A stretch of 64,000 bases of DNA from Didymella arachidicola (taxonomy: Eukaryota; Ascomycota; Dothideomycetes; Pleosporales; Didymellaceae): positions 558,001-622,000 of the forward strand of contig CM049996.1 of assembly GCA_016630955.3 (NCBI GenBank), read 5' to 3'. Position numbers and translations under genes: made by a program. The notes under the pieces were generated by a model that saw nothing but the letters and a program-made list of their open reading frames with translations, made no database searches and was not told the DNA's origin. Shown piece by piece: positions 54,908-63,837 of the stretch. Position 1 is the stretch's first letter. The number at the start of each line of letters is the position of its first letter.

Positions 54908-56017
54908 ATGGCAGAAGCATACAGCTACGAGTTTTTCAACGTCTCATTCCCAGCGGAGTACGTTGCACATGTTGAGATCAATCGGCCAGAGAAGCTTAAC
55001 GCGTTTAAGGAGGTGTAAGTCTATTGATGCCCTCCTGCTTACCTTGCTCCCGAATCTGTCCTGTACCAAATTTCCAGTTACGCAAGGTCAAATGAAGACC
55101 CACTACGCCCGTCATAGTATAGAAGTTGTTCTGATGTTGTCACAGCATGTGGCACAACCTTTCTGCCCTCTTCGACAAGCTGTCGGTGGACCCTAACGTC
55201 CGCGCCGTAATCTTCTCGGGCGCGGGTCGCGCCTTCACAGCCGGTCTGGACGTGCAAGCCGCCAGCGCGGGCTCTACCTTCGCACCCGCACCCATCGATG
55301 GTGCGAGGAAAGCCAACGGTTTGCGACGGCACATTCTCGAGGTACGCTCCCGACCATCCTCATCTTGAGTCTTGTCCGAGCACTCGATCCTCTGGTTTCA
55401 AGACCCGTGGGTCTGCTGTGATTTCGCACCCTTGACTGGAGGTTCTCGAGCATATGGATCATCCCACAGCTGACATGTAGTAGTTTCAAGACTGCATCAC
55501 CTCCCTTGAAAAATGCGAAAAACCCGTCATCTGCGTCCTGCACGGCATCTCTTTCGGTCTCGCACTAGACATGAGTCTGAGCTGCGACGTGCGCATTTCG
55601 ACACAAGACACCAAGTTCAGCGTCAAAGAGGTGGATATCGGGCTCGCGGCTGACATTGGGACCTTGAGCCGCCTTCCCCACAGCGTGGGGAACATGAGCT
55701 GGATCAAAGATGTTGCGCTCAGCGCGCGTATATTCGGGTCCGAGGAAGCGCTGCGCGTTGGACTGGTGTCGAGAGTTGCAGCTGATAAAAGTGCGGCGAT
55801 AAAGGAAGCACTTGAGCTGGCGAGTCTGATTGCGTCGAAGTCCCCTGTCGCGGTGCTGGGCACGAAGGAGATCTTGAACTACAGCCGGGACAAGACGGTT
55901 GCTGAGGGACTGAACTACACAGCGGTGTGGAATGCGGCCATGCTGCAGACGGATGACGTGAAGGAAGCGATGCTGAGCGGGATGCAGAAGCGAAAGGTGA
56001 AGTTTGCGAAGCTGTAG
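54908..56017 (+). CDS. Delta(3,5)-delta(2,4)-dienoyl-CoA isomerase, peroxisomal
   Basis: Isomerises 3,5-dienoyl-CoA to 2,4-dienoyl-CoA so that unsaturated fatty acids can finish beta-oxidation. Three exons: 54908-55014, 55146-55341 and 55484-56017, with long introns (131 and 142 bp) for this genome; 278 residues. Crotonase fold. Oxyanion-hole strands are in FSGAGRAFTAGLD and LHGISFGLALD. Asp130, Glu150 and Asp158 sit at the same 20- and 8-residue spacing as the catalytic acids Asp176, Glu196 and Asp204 of the mammalian enzyme, in CDVR...VKEVDIGLAADIGTL. The protein ends Ala-Lys-Leu, a PTS1 peroxisomal signal; no mitochondrial presequence is apparent. Confidence 0.92.
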
Positions 56018-56368
56018 GCATAATCAATTATATGTCAGGGCGCACTGGGAAACAAAAAGAACAAACGGGAGAACGACGCATAACCTATGAGCACGAGCAT
56101 CGCGAATAGAACACAGCGACGCTTCGCCGTCGCGTGGATGGACTTGATATTTTCATTGCCTGAGCGCCTGGAAGTGCTAATACCGTCAAGGAATCGATCA
56201 TGCCCAAAACCCTCGGAGCCATCTTGCATTCATGAGCGTCACACATCCCATGGCCAGCGTGGCAGATGTCATTGACATGTGGAATCGTGATTTTCCCATT
56301 GCGCCCGCCAACTACCTCGCACCTGTTACGGTACAATACTACATCGCTCGACCTCACTGAGAGAGAGC
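56018..56368. other. Intergenic, convergent 3' ends
   Basis: 351 bp between the isomerase and RACK1 stops. No gene seen. Confidence 0.5.
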
Positions 56369-57693
56369 TTATGCCCTCGACATGACACCCCAGCAGCGGA
56401 TCTTGTTGTCGGTGTAACCAGCGAAGAGGGTCTGGCCGTCGGCGCTCCAGGCCAAGGAGACACACTCGGGCTCGCGGCTCTTCTTGCCAACCTCCATGTA
56501 CTCGGGCTTCAGCTCGTCAACCTTGGACTTCTTCTCGAGGTCGAAGATGATGATGCTGGAGGAGGTGGCGGCGCACAGCCAGTAGCGGTTGGGCGAGAAG
56601 ACAAGGGCGTGGATCTCGTCACCGGCGGTGAGCGAGTACAGGTGCTTGGACTCGTTCAGGTCCCAGAGCATGGTGGTTCCGTCCTTGCCACCGGAAGCGC
56701 AGAGTGAGCCATCGGGGGAGATGGTGACGGTGTTGATGTAGCCGGTGTGGCCGATGTGGTCGGTCTGGATACGGCAAGAGGCGAGCTCCCAAACCTGGGC
56801 AAGTCAGTGATTGCTGCTGCAAGGCTTGACGAGAAAGGCGAATTGCAGGCGTAAAATCAGTCCAAAGGTGAATGTTGTTCTCATAGCGGTAGATGGCCGC
56901 TCTGAAGTAGCAAATACATTTTTTACCATATCATCATAAAAGGAGGCGCAGAACAGGGGACACGGGGATCGAACGTACCTTGACGAGCTTGTCCCAACCG
57001 GCGGAGACGATGACGGGGTTCTGGGGGTTGGGCGAGAACCTGACGCAGGAAACCCACTCGGTGTGGCCCTTGTCGGTGATGGTGTACTTGCAGTCACCGA
57101 GGGTGTTCCACAGCTTGATGGTGCGGTCGCGGGAACCGGAGACGATCTGGCGGTTGTCGGCGGAGAAGGAGACGGACAGGACGTCGTTGGTGTGGCCGAC
57201 GAAGCGGCGGGTGGTGGCACCGGTGGAGAGCTCCCAGAGGCGGAGGGTCTTGTCCCACGAGGAGGACAGAGCGTAGGCACCGTCGGAGGAGATGACCTGG
57301 GAAACTGTTAACCCGCTGCGCCTGTCTGTTGCCAATGGCGCCGCTGCCTGCATTGCTGCTGCTGCTACTGCTGCCGCGCTGGCGCCAATTGGTCTTCCTG
57401 CCGGGTACGTACGCAGTCGGAGACGATGTGGGAGTGGCCGTGGAGGCTTCTCTTGGGGTAACCGTACGAGGTCTCGTCGCGGGTGAGGTTCCAGATGATC
57501 AGGGTCTTGTCGCGGGAACCGGACAGGAGCATGTTAGGGCTGGTGAAGTCGGTCAGTATACGCCCTCTCTTCGCTGTCGCATTGCGCGTGCGCCATGATT
57601 TCGGAATACGCACTTCTCGAGAGAGGTAGCGAGGGAGGTAACCCAGCCAGAGTGGCCCTCGAGGGTGCCACGGAGAACCAACTGCTCGGCCAT
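56369..57693 (-). CDS. cpcB: RACK1 / Asc1 / CpcB, WD40 protein of the 40S ribosome
   Basis: Beta-propeller scaffold on the small ribosomal subunit head, involved in translation control and signalling. Four exons: 57693-57614, 57539-57413, 57296-56979 and 56794-56369; introns 74, 116 and 184 bp; 316 residues, exactly the usual RACK1 length. It starts MAEQLVLRGTLEGHSGWVTS and has seven WD repeats with the RACK1-specific SGSRDKTLIIWNL and the WDKxVKVW motif assembled across the third junction (DKLVK then VWEL). Unlike its neighbours it has long introns; the last one contains a snoRNA. The 116-bp intron holds a CAG-rich stretch but no box motifs. Confidence 0.96.
56855..56940 (-). ncRNA. snR24: Box C/D snoRNA, U24/snR24-like, inside the last RACK1 intron
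   Basis: On the minus strand of the 184-bp intron (56978-56795): C box ATGATGA at 56937-56931, a guide stretch TATTTGCTACTTCAGA at 56916-56901 that ends in a D'-like CAGA, a C'-like TATGAGA at 56885-56879 and a D box CTGA at 56860-56857. As I recall it, yeast snR24, also hosted in the ASC1 (RACK1) intron, has the same guide stretch; it directs 2'-O-methylation of 25S rRNA. The terminal stem is weak. Ends are approximate. Confidence 0.85.
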
Positions 57694-58405
57694 GATTGCG
57701 ATGTGTGGCTTGAGGGAGAGTCGACGGTGATGGTTGTCGTAAGTCGCGAGCACAAAATTGAAGACGGGCTTGTGGGAAAGAGTGACCGAGCAGTGGGCGG
57801 TGCGACCCACCCGCCAGTCTAACCGTTTTGGTAAGCGAGGTCCAGCTGCGAGGCCTGGGCTAGCATCACCAACCCTAGAGACAGCACCATGACCGTCAGA
57901 TCGAGGACTCACGCGGGAAAATGGTGCTGCATAAGTGCCATGGATCTGGCATGGACCATCATGCCATTTCGGAGCTGCGAAAATAATATCGCAATTCCAA
58001 GCAGCACTGCCAGAAGACCCTCATTGACTGGCGTAGCTTCACCACAGAACGTGCTGCCTCCTAGGTAGTATGAGACCCCTGTGTTATAGGCATGCTCAAG
58101 CATGTCAAAGGACCAACCCAATGTTATTGAACAATCTCATGTTCAGGCATTTGCACCTTCCCACAAAACTGCACACATCCTCCCGCTCTTGTCCCCGGTC
58201 TCCGCAACTAACTCCGAGCCTGTAAACACCACGCTCACTCACCTCAACGCCTCAGCACGAAATTTGCACACAAAATCGCCTTCACTGCACTCACCCAGGC
58301 TGAATTAGTCACCTATATCGAAGGAGATATAATTCACCTCTCCGCAGCGCACGATACCCAGCCTCATACAGCCTTGATCTCCACAATCCCCTCACCACTT
58401 CCAAC
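57694..58405. promoter_or_regulatory. Divergent promoter interval RACK1 / NmrA-like gene
   Basis: 712 bp between two divergent starts; no additional gene supported. A TATA-like gagatataatt is near 58323-58333, upstream of the NmrA-like gene. Confidence 0.45.
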
Positions 58406-59362
58406 ATGGCCTCAGCAACATCTCCACCGCAGCAGACGCAAATCCTCCTCATCGGACTTGGTGAACTCGGACATGCCCTGCATTCCCAAATCCGCACCCT
58501 ACCCAACACCCACGTCACACTCGGCATCCGCACACCCTCGAAGCATGCTCAGCTCGGCTCGCCATTAACCTCGCTCCTCGAACTCGACGTGACCTCTCCC
58601 TCATCAACCCTCATCCCACTCTTCAGTCGCTTTGATATTATCATTTCCGCCACCGGCTACGGCAAATCCCCTTCCCGACTTCCCAAGCTCGCTCACGAAG
58701 TGCTTTCTGCCGGCCGCCTACGCAAATCACACGACAAAAGCAAGCTATGGTTCTTTCCCTGGCAGTGGGGCAGCGACTTCGACATCACGGGTGATGTTGG
58801 CGGGTTGATGCCATTGTTCGGCGTGCAGAAGGAGATCCGAGGTCTTCTTCGCGCAGAGGCAGAGGACGCGGGTGTGCAGTGGACGGTTGTGTGTACGGGG
58901 CTGTTTATGAGTTTCTTGTTTGAGCCGTTCTGGGGGATTGTGGATCGATCGAAGGAGGGCGAGAGCGGAGAGATTATGGTCAGGTGCCTTCGGAGCTGGG
59001 AGCACAGTGTCTCGGTGACGGATGTGAGTGATATTGGACGAGTGCTCAGGAGGATCTTGAAGGGCGATGTGGAGGCTGCGAATACAGTGTTACATATTGC
59101 TGGCGACACGATAACGTACGGACGGCTGGCAAACATCATGGAGCGTGTGAGCGGGCGCAAGGTCCTGAGGGACGCGTGGAGCGTAGAACACCTGCAGAAG
59201 CAGTTGCAACGGGATCCGGAAGACTTGGTGAACACTTACAGAGTGGCTTTTGCTGGAGAGGGAGTACACTGGCCCATGGAAAACACGGTGAACCGTCAAT
59301 TGGGAATGGAGATGACTAGCGTGGAGGCATATGCTAGGAAACTGCTGAGTGCTGAGGAGTAG
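58406..59362 (+). CDS. NAD(P)-binding NmrA/isoflavone-reductase-like protein
   Basis: Rossmann-fold protein of the atypical short-chain dehydrogenase group (NmrA-like/isoflavone reductase-like); substrate unknown. Single exon, 318 residues, ATG in good context (caacATGG). The dinucleotide-binding strand-loop-helix is ILLIGLGELGHAL (about 13-25), with the Gly pattern GxGxxG. FDIIISATGYG follows as the fourth strand, then LWFFPWQWGSDFD at about 113-125, a typical NmrA-like position, and WTVVCTGLFMSFL. The C-terminal half is the helical substrate domain. No membrane segment or targeting signal. Confidence 0.82.
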   Translation: MASATSPPQQTQILLIGLGELGHALHSQIRTLPNTHVTLGIRTPSKHAQLGSPLTSLLELDVTSPSSTLIPLFSRFDIIISATGYGKSPSRLPKLAHEVLSAGRLRKSHDKSKLWFFPWQWGSDFDITGDVGGLMPLFGVQKEIRGLLRAEAEDAGVQWTVVCTGLFMSFLFEPFWGIVDRSKEGESGEIMVRCLRSWEHSVSVTDVSDIGRVLRRILKGDVEAANTVLHIAGDTITYGRLANIMERVSGRKVLRDAWSVEHLQKQLQRDPEDLVNTYRVAFAGEGVHWPMENTVNRQLGMEMTSVEAYARKLLSAEE

Positions 59363-59481
59363 AAATTTTACCATTTTTATTACATGAATGTTGCTGCTTT
59401 TGATGGTGGAAGCGCACTGCTGTACCATCGTGAGTAGATATATCGAGAGCATGGAGATGTATAGCCCTTCATGGGCGCACA

Positions 59482-59703
59482 TCAGACCGTCTCCGGTGTG
59501 GCTGCGGGCTCAATCTTCAACCTCTTCGGCAGCGCGGCTGCATTTGCGCCTGTGGCTGCTGCAGGCCCGTCCCTGCCCGCACCTCCTCGCATCTTGGGTA
59601 TCTCCGCGTCGTCATCTTCGCGCTTCCGTCTCTTGCTTGAAAAGTAGTCTTGTGGTATCATAAAGCCTGCCGGCATTGTCGCGCCCATGTTCACGTGGGG
59701 TTC
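59482..59703 (-). other. Open reading frame in phase with U1-C, possible extra C-terminal exon
   Basis: Directly after the U1-C stop (TAG 59706-59704) the same frame stays open for about 73 codons to TGA at 59482, reading an NLS-like SSKRRKRED and an Ala/Gly-rich tail. A 42-bp GT...AG segment beginning at the GTTAGG that overlaps the stop (59708-59667) would remove it in frame and join the two parts. Confidence 0.45.
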
Positions 59704-60406
59704 CTAACGTCCTGGAGGTGGGAAGCGCTGCGGGGGCATGTTACCGCCCATAGGCGCTCCTGGTGGTGGGAAGCCCATGTTCGGCGGTGAGCCAGCCTGT
59801 CCTGGCGGAGGGAAAGGAAACGGCATGTTCGGGGGCGCTCCGCCCATCGGCGGCCCTGCAGCCATGTTCGGTGGGAACGGCGGAGGAGCACCGCCAGGGA
59901 ACGGAGGCATACCCGGCATGCCGTTTGACGGGAAGGGGGGCATTCCATTTGGTGGGAACGGAGGCATGTTGGGGGCTATCAATGGTCAGCGAGGTTCTTC
60001 GACCATCGCACGTCTCAACTTACGACCGCCTCGACCCATGAAAGGTGGTGGCATTCCTGGTATACCGGGCATTCCTGCTCTCTGTCAGCACTTCCATCTA
60101 CAGCATCCAGCGCATCGACTGACCTCCAGGCATAGGCATTGGCGGTCCTCCAGGGAATCCTCCGGCCATGGGCCCTCCGGGATATCCTCCGCTCAGATTC
60201 GCCGCATACAACGGGTTCGCCTGACCTTCTGCGCTGTACGCATCTGTAATGCTGTTGATGACCTGTTGTGTCTGCTCGGAGGAAATCTGTTCGTAGTAGG
60301 CTTGGACGTTGCGGAGGTGGTTGCGGCCACTGTTGTGCGCCTTGCGGACGCTCATGCTGTCGTGCGTGAGGTACACATCGCAGTAGTCGCAGAAGAACTT
60401 CGGCAT
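59704..60406 (-). CDS. YHC1: U1 snRNP protein C (U1-C / Yhc1)
   Basis: Zinc-finger protein of the U1 snRNP that stabilises pairing of U1 with the 5' splice site; nuclear. Three exons: 60406-60124, 60077-60024 and 59975-59704, with introns of 46 and 48 bp; 202 residues. The first codons give MPKFFCDYCDVYLTHDS, with zinc ligands Cys6, Cys9, His24 and His30 exactly as in human U1-C, and the RKAHNSGRNH helix. The rest is the Pro/Gly/Met-rich tail (PPNMPPFPPNG repeats) typical of U1-C. The frame is open upstream of 60406, but the conserved N terminus fixes the start. See the adjacent entry for a possible extension. Confidence 0.93.
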
Positions 60407-60666
60407 CGTGGCGAGGGCGTGGACGAGGCAGGGTATGCAAGTTTGGCGTGGGGACTGATGCGCGCGCGTCGCGAAGCTGTCGAGATGGGACAGCTTGAGA
60501 ATCTGAGATGTCGGGGTTTGGAAACGCCGATGGGCTTGGCAGCAACCCGGCAGGCAGCAGGTGCACGTGAAAGCCGGTTCGAGAATGCAATGGATGAGAA
60601 GAATGTGGACCAATAACTTTGGAAGGACGAAACAAACAGACTAAACAAGTCCCCGGTAGCTTTGCT
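60407..60666. promoter_or_regulatory. Promoter of U1-C and 3' end of the AlkB fusion gene
   Basis: 260 bp between same-strand genes; nothing else recognised. Confidence 0.45.
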
Positions 60667-63600
60667 TCATGCCTTCTTTACAATGGGCAGCTCCGCTCTC
60701 AGCTTCTTCAAGCAAGCCTTCTTTTTCCAAGTCGACCTGTAATACTCAGCCAGCTCCGGCCACTCAGACCTTTCCCAGCCGCCTTCCCGTCCCACGCGCC
60801 CGTCAAGTATTGGCCATACAAAGCAGTCTGCTATGCTGAACCGCTTTCCTGCAATGAAAGGTCCGCCGTGATCATTTAGCTGGTCGCTCAGGTCGTGCAA
60901 CACTGCTCTAAGCACAGGCTTGGTAGCTTGAGTAACTTCTCTACTTTCTTCGGAGTTCATTTCGAGTGTTGCATCGGTTAGGGAAGGGTGCAAAGCCTCC
61001 GCAAGTGTCTGCAACAGTGCATACGACCTTGCGGTGGTCGGTCTATCCGAGCAGAAGGGGTGGTAGCGGTCGAGGTAGTGAAGTATGGCCGTAACGCCCT
61101 CTACCTCCGTAAAGTGCGTATCGTCATCACGATACATGACCTTCTGTCCCGACCCAAATTCCTTGTCGAGATCCGGCGTACCGAGCAGTGTGTGGTCGAT
61201 CTTGGCTTCCCAGAGCGCGAGCTGGATCTGTTTCGTCTCGAGTGTTTCGCTGCTAGCAAAGAGTAGCGGTGCCTGCTCGGGCTGCTGATGCAAATGCAAG
61301 ATGTCAAATCCCTCGCCGTACCATTCGTCCCAGTTGAAGTCATTGCTGTGGTTCTCGGCTCCAAAAGCACGAACGACGCGCGAAGCTTCTACGGCATCGC
61401 CATTAACAACGTCCGCAGCGCCGCGCGCATCTTTCGAAGTCGCGCCCTGACCCCAGATCACGCTCTCTTTAGCATCGAGGAACGTGGCAATTTGCCGAAA
61501 GGTCAGGCTGATGCGGGCGCCACCGTATGCGGTTTCGAAAGCGCTGCGTTCAGCGGGAAGGCGCTTGTCAGGCATGATACCGTGCAGCCATTTTTCGTTA
61601 CTGCGGAGGCCGAGAACAAACATCGAATTGTGAGGCATTGCAACGCGCTGAGTTGAGCGCTGGGGTTGTTCGTCATCGCTGGACGTCTTCGCGCCAGAGT
61701 CGCGTTTAGTGCGGAGACGCATAGTACGTTGAGCACCGAAGCTGACGTTGACGATTGATGAGCCCTTCGCTATGTCAAGCGTCTTGTCTGAGTGCTCAGA
61801 GATGTAGTCGTTTCCGCTTCTGTACAGTTGTATGAGAACGTGGTTGAGTGGGTGACCAACAAGCTTTTCGGCCTGCCTTCTTATGTGCTGTACCTTTGGC
61901 GAAAAGTGTAGCAGAGGCAAAGTCTGATCTGCAGGATGACGGTATACAGGCTTTGAGCCGTTCTCACCAAATTCGCCCTGACAGCATACTAGGCGTGGTA
62001 CTTCGCCCTGCTGATGCATCATCTTCTGCCATCTGACTTCAGCAAAGAGCTGCTGGAAGATCGTATCCGCGAGAGGCTTCGATGAATCGGATGGGTGGTG
62101 ACAACTCGTTGAGATGATATTGTGTACGATCCGCGAGTCGCCTTCGGCGATGTTGTCGCCGGGGCCGAGGATGGGCAAATTCGCGAGGGACTTCAGCTTT
62201 GATGGTTTCGGCATGTTGCCGGTCTGTGATTCCAATGATCCTGGTTTTTCAGTGCTGCTAAAGTTTTCTGTCTTTGGCGTAGCCGAGCTCGCCGTTGATT
62301 CGTAGTGCGGTGCCCTGGTCGAGGAACTGTCTACCAAACCAGGCTCACCCAACTCAGCAGCTTCTAGTTTACCCGCAGCAGTCGGAGCTTGTGCGGCTCC
62401 AGCATCATCCTTTACAATGCCGCCATTGGCTCCTGCACCCAGCGTAACGGCTGATAGTTGTTCAGCCCTTTCGTCGACTGCCACTGCTGATGTAGAAACA
62501 GTATTGCTAGGCACCTTCTCCAAGTTGCTATTGGCTGTGGGCGATTCAGCTAAAGAGTCCTCTGTTGGCTTCTTCTTCTTCTTCTTTCTCATGCGCGGCT
62601 TGCTCTCTACCATATTCGATTCACCAGTAGTTGTGGGTGGCTGCTCTGCAGCGTTTGTCCGCCGCGGCCGAACAATGTTGGCCGTGAAGCCTTCGTCGCT
62701 GTTCCCATCCTGTGCTGCTGTGGCCTCTCGGCCCTTTGTGTCCGAGGTCTTCGTTGAGGCGACCTGGCCATTCGCTGTTTTGGAAGATCTGCTGTACGAA
62801 GGCTTTGCCGTAGCCTCCGCCTTCTCGTTGAGCGACAAGTTACAGACCAATGTTTCCAGATCTTCCTTCACTTTCTTTTGGTCTTTCATGTCTGGCTTTA
62901 GCTCTTCCTTCACAGGCTCGATGACCGTGAAATGCTCTTTCTCAAGCACATCTTTCGTGGTGACCATGTACGCGTCGAAGAAGGTCTCCATGCGCTTCAA
63001 CGCCAACTCGTGCCGGGCTTCTCTGCGAAAGCCAAGAGCGTCCTGGATAACATTTATCTTGATGCCATGGCGTGCACCGTCTATGACCGTTGCGAGGACG
63101 TTCACATTGCTGAGGCATCCACACACATAGATCTCTGTGATTAGTCTCGCTCGCAATGTCAAAAGTAGATTGGTCCCGAGAAATGCCGAGTAGTTTGTCG
63201 TCTTGATCAAAGCATCTCGAGGTGTTTCGATCACGTCCTTGATCTCCTTTATAAAGCTGGCACCTTCGCTATCTGGCATGCACGCTGCACCATTCTTCAC
63301 ACGCTTGAGCAGAAAGAGCTCCTCGTCTTCTTCAATGATGACCTTCGCTCCTTCTATGATCGCTTTCGTGTCCTCAACTGGAAGCACCTTTTTGCGTGAA
63401 GATCGCGACTTGAAAAGGTTTAACACGCGCAACTTGTGTCTCTCTGAGCGTGATTGCAGCTGCGGTGTAGACGTGGGTTGATCCGTTGGCTGATCCTTGA
63501 TTGACTCATCGTCGCCTGCTTGGCTGCCTGTCTGGCTGCCAGTCTCCTCGCCGTCCACCAAGCCTGCAATGACCAATGCGTCTCCTTCTCCTTCCCTGGA

Positions 63601-63837
63601 ATTGGATGCACTTGTAAGCCGGTCCACTTCGTATAAAGCTTGAACCCAGATGATGCTGCCATTGAGTTCACGGAACTTGGGGATCAGAGAATGGATGCGT
63701 TCCAGGAACCCGGAAGTAGTGTCGACAGGCAGGTGACCGGCGGGTGATATGAACTCGTTTTGAAGTCCAAGAACCATAAGCGCCTGGCGAGTTTGTACCT
63801 TTGGCTTCTTGGCCAGGATTTCTGCGAAAGACGCCAT
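60667..63837 (-). CDS. Three-domain protein: isochorismatase-like, AlkB-type dioxygenase, GST-like
   Basis: Single exon, 1,056 residues. Domain 1 (about 15-290) has the isochorismatase/nicotinamidase fold: LQNEFISPAGHLPVD, IKTTNYSAFLGTNLL and a CGCLSNVNVLAT strand, with a disordered insert at about 75-155. Its catalytic Asp is Gly24 and its Cys is Asn246; Lys212 is kept. After a 250-residue disordered linker with KKKKKK comes an AlkB-type Fe(II)/2-oxoglutarate dioxygenase (about 560-790): LIQLYRSGNDYISEHSDKT (His682, Asp684), His752 in WLHGI and Arg775/Arg781 in RISLTFR; this is the ALKBH2/3-like branch that repairs alkylated bases. Domain 3 (about 845-1050) is GST-like: TEVEGVTAILHYLDRY and GKRFSIADCFVWPIL. 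No signal peptide. Isochorismatase catalysis is unlikely; demethylase activity is plausible. Confidence 0.88.
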   Translation of the reverse strand: MASFAEILAKKPKVQTRQALMVLGLQNEFISPAGHLPVDTTSGFLERIHSLIPKFRELNGSIIWVQALYEVDRLTSASNSREGEGDALVIAGLVDGEETGSQTGSQAGDDESIKDQPTDQPTSTPQLQSRSERHKLRVLNLFKSRSSRKKVLPVEDTKAIIEGAKVIIEEDEELFLLKRVKNGAACMPDSEGASFIKEIKDVIETPRDALIKTTNYSAFLGTNLLLTLRARLITEIYVCGCLSNVNVLATVIDGARHGIKINVIQDALGFRREARHELALKRMETFFDAYMVTTKDVLEKEHFTVIEPVKEELKPDMKDQKKVKEDLETLVCNLSLNEKAEATAKPSYSRSSKTANGQVASTKTSDTKGREATAAQDGNSDEGFTANIVRPRRTNAAEQPPTTTGESNMVESKPRMRKKKKKKPTEDSLAESPTANSNLEKVPSNTVSTSAVAVDERAEQLSAVTLGAGANGGIVKDDAGAAQAPTAAGKLEAAELGEPGLVDSSSTRAPHYESTASSATPKTENFSSTEKPGSLESQTGNMPKPSKLKSLANLPILGPGDNIAEGDSRIVHNIISTSCHHPSDSSKPLADTIFQQLFAEVRWQKMMHQQGEVPRLVCCQGEFGENGSKPVYRHPADQTLPLLHFSPKVQHIRRQAEKLVGHPLNHVLIQLYRSGNDYISEHSDKTLDIAKGSSIVNVSFGAQRTMRLRTKRDSGAKTSSDDEQPQRSTQRVAMPHNSMFVLGLRSNEKWLHGIMPDKRLPAERSAFETAYGGARISLTFRQIATFLDAKESVIWGQGATSKDARGAADVVNGDAVEASRVVRAFGAENHSNDFNWDEWYGEGFDILHLHQQPEQAPLLFASSETLETKQIQLALWEAKIDHTLLGTPDLDKEFGSGQKVMYRDDDTHFTEVEGVTAILHYLDRYHPFCSDRPTTARSYALLQTLAEALHPSLTDATLEMNSEESREVTQATKPVLRAVLHDLSDQLNDHGGPFIAGKRFSIADCFVWPILDGRVGREGGWERSEWPELAEYYRSTWKKKACLKKLRAELPIVKKA

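Noticed and set aside
57297..57412. Second snoRNA in the 116-bp RACK1 intron
   Set aside because: CAG-rich but has no TGATGA/CTGA box pair and no H/ACA arrangement.
60407..60613. N-terminal extension of U1-C to 60613
   Set aside because: Open frame by chance; U1-C is conserved from MPKFxCDYC onward and the extension has no protein-like composition.
59738..60616. 292-codon plus-strand frame opposite U1-C, Gly-rich
   Set aside because: It is the antisense of the Pro/Gly/Met-rich U1-C tail; the minus strand has the zinc finger and clean introns.
62417..63130. 237-codon plus-strand frame opposite the AlkB fusion gene
   Set aside because: Antisense shadow; the minus frame continues with recognisable domains on both sides.
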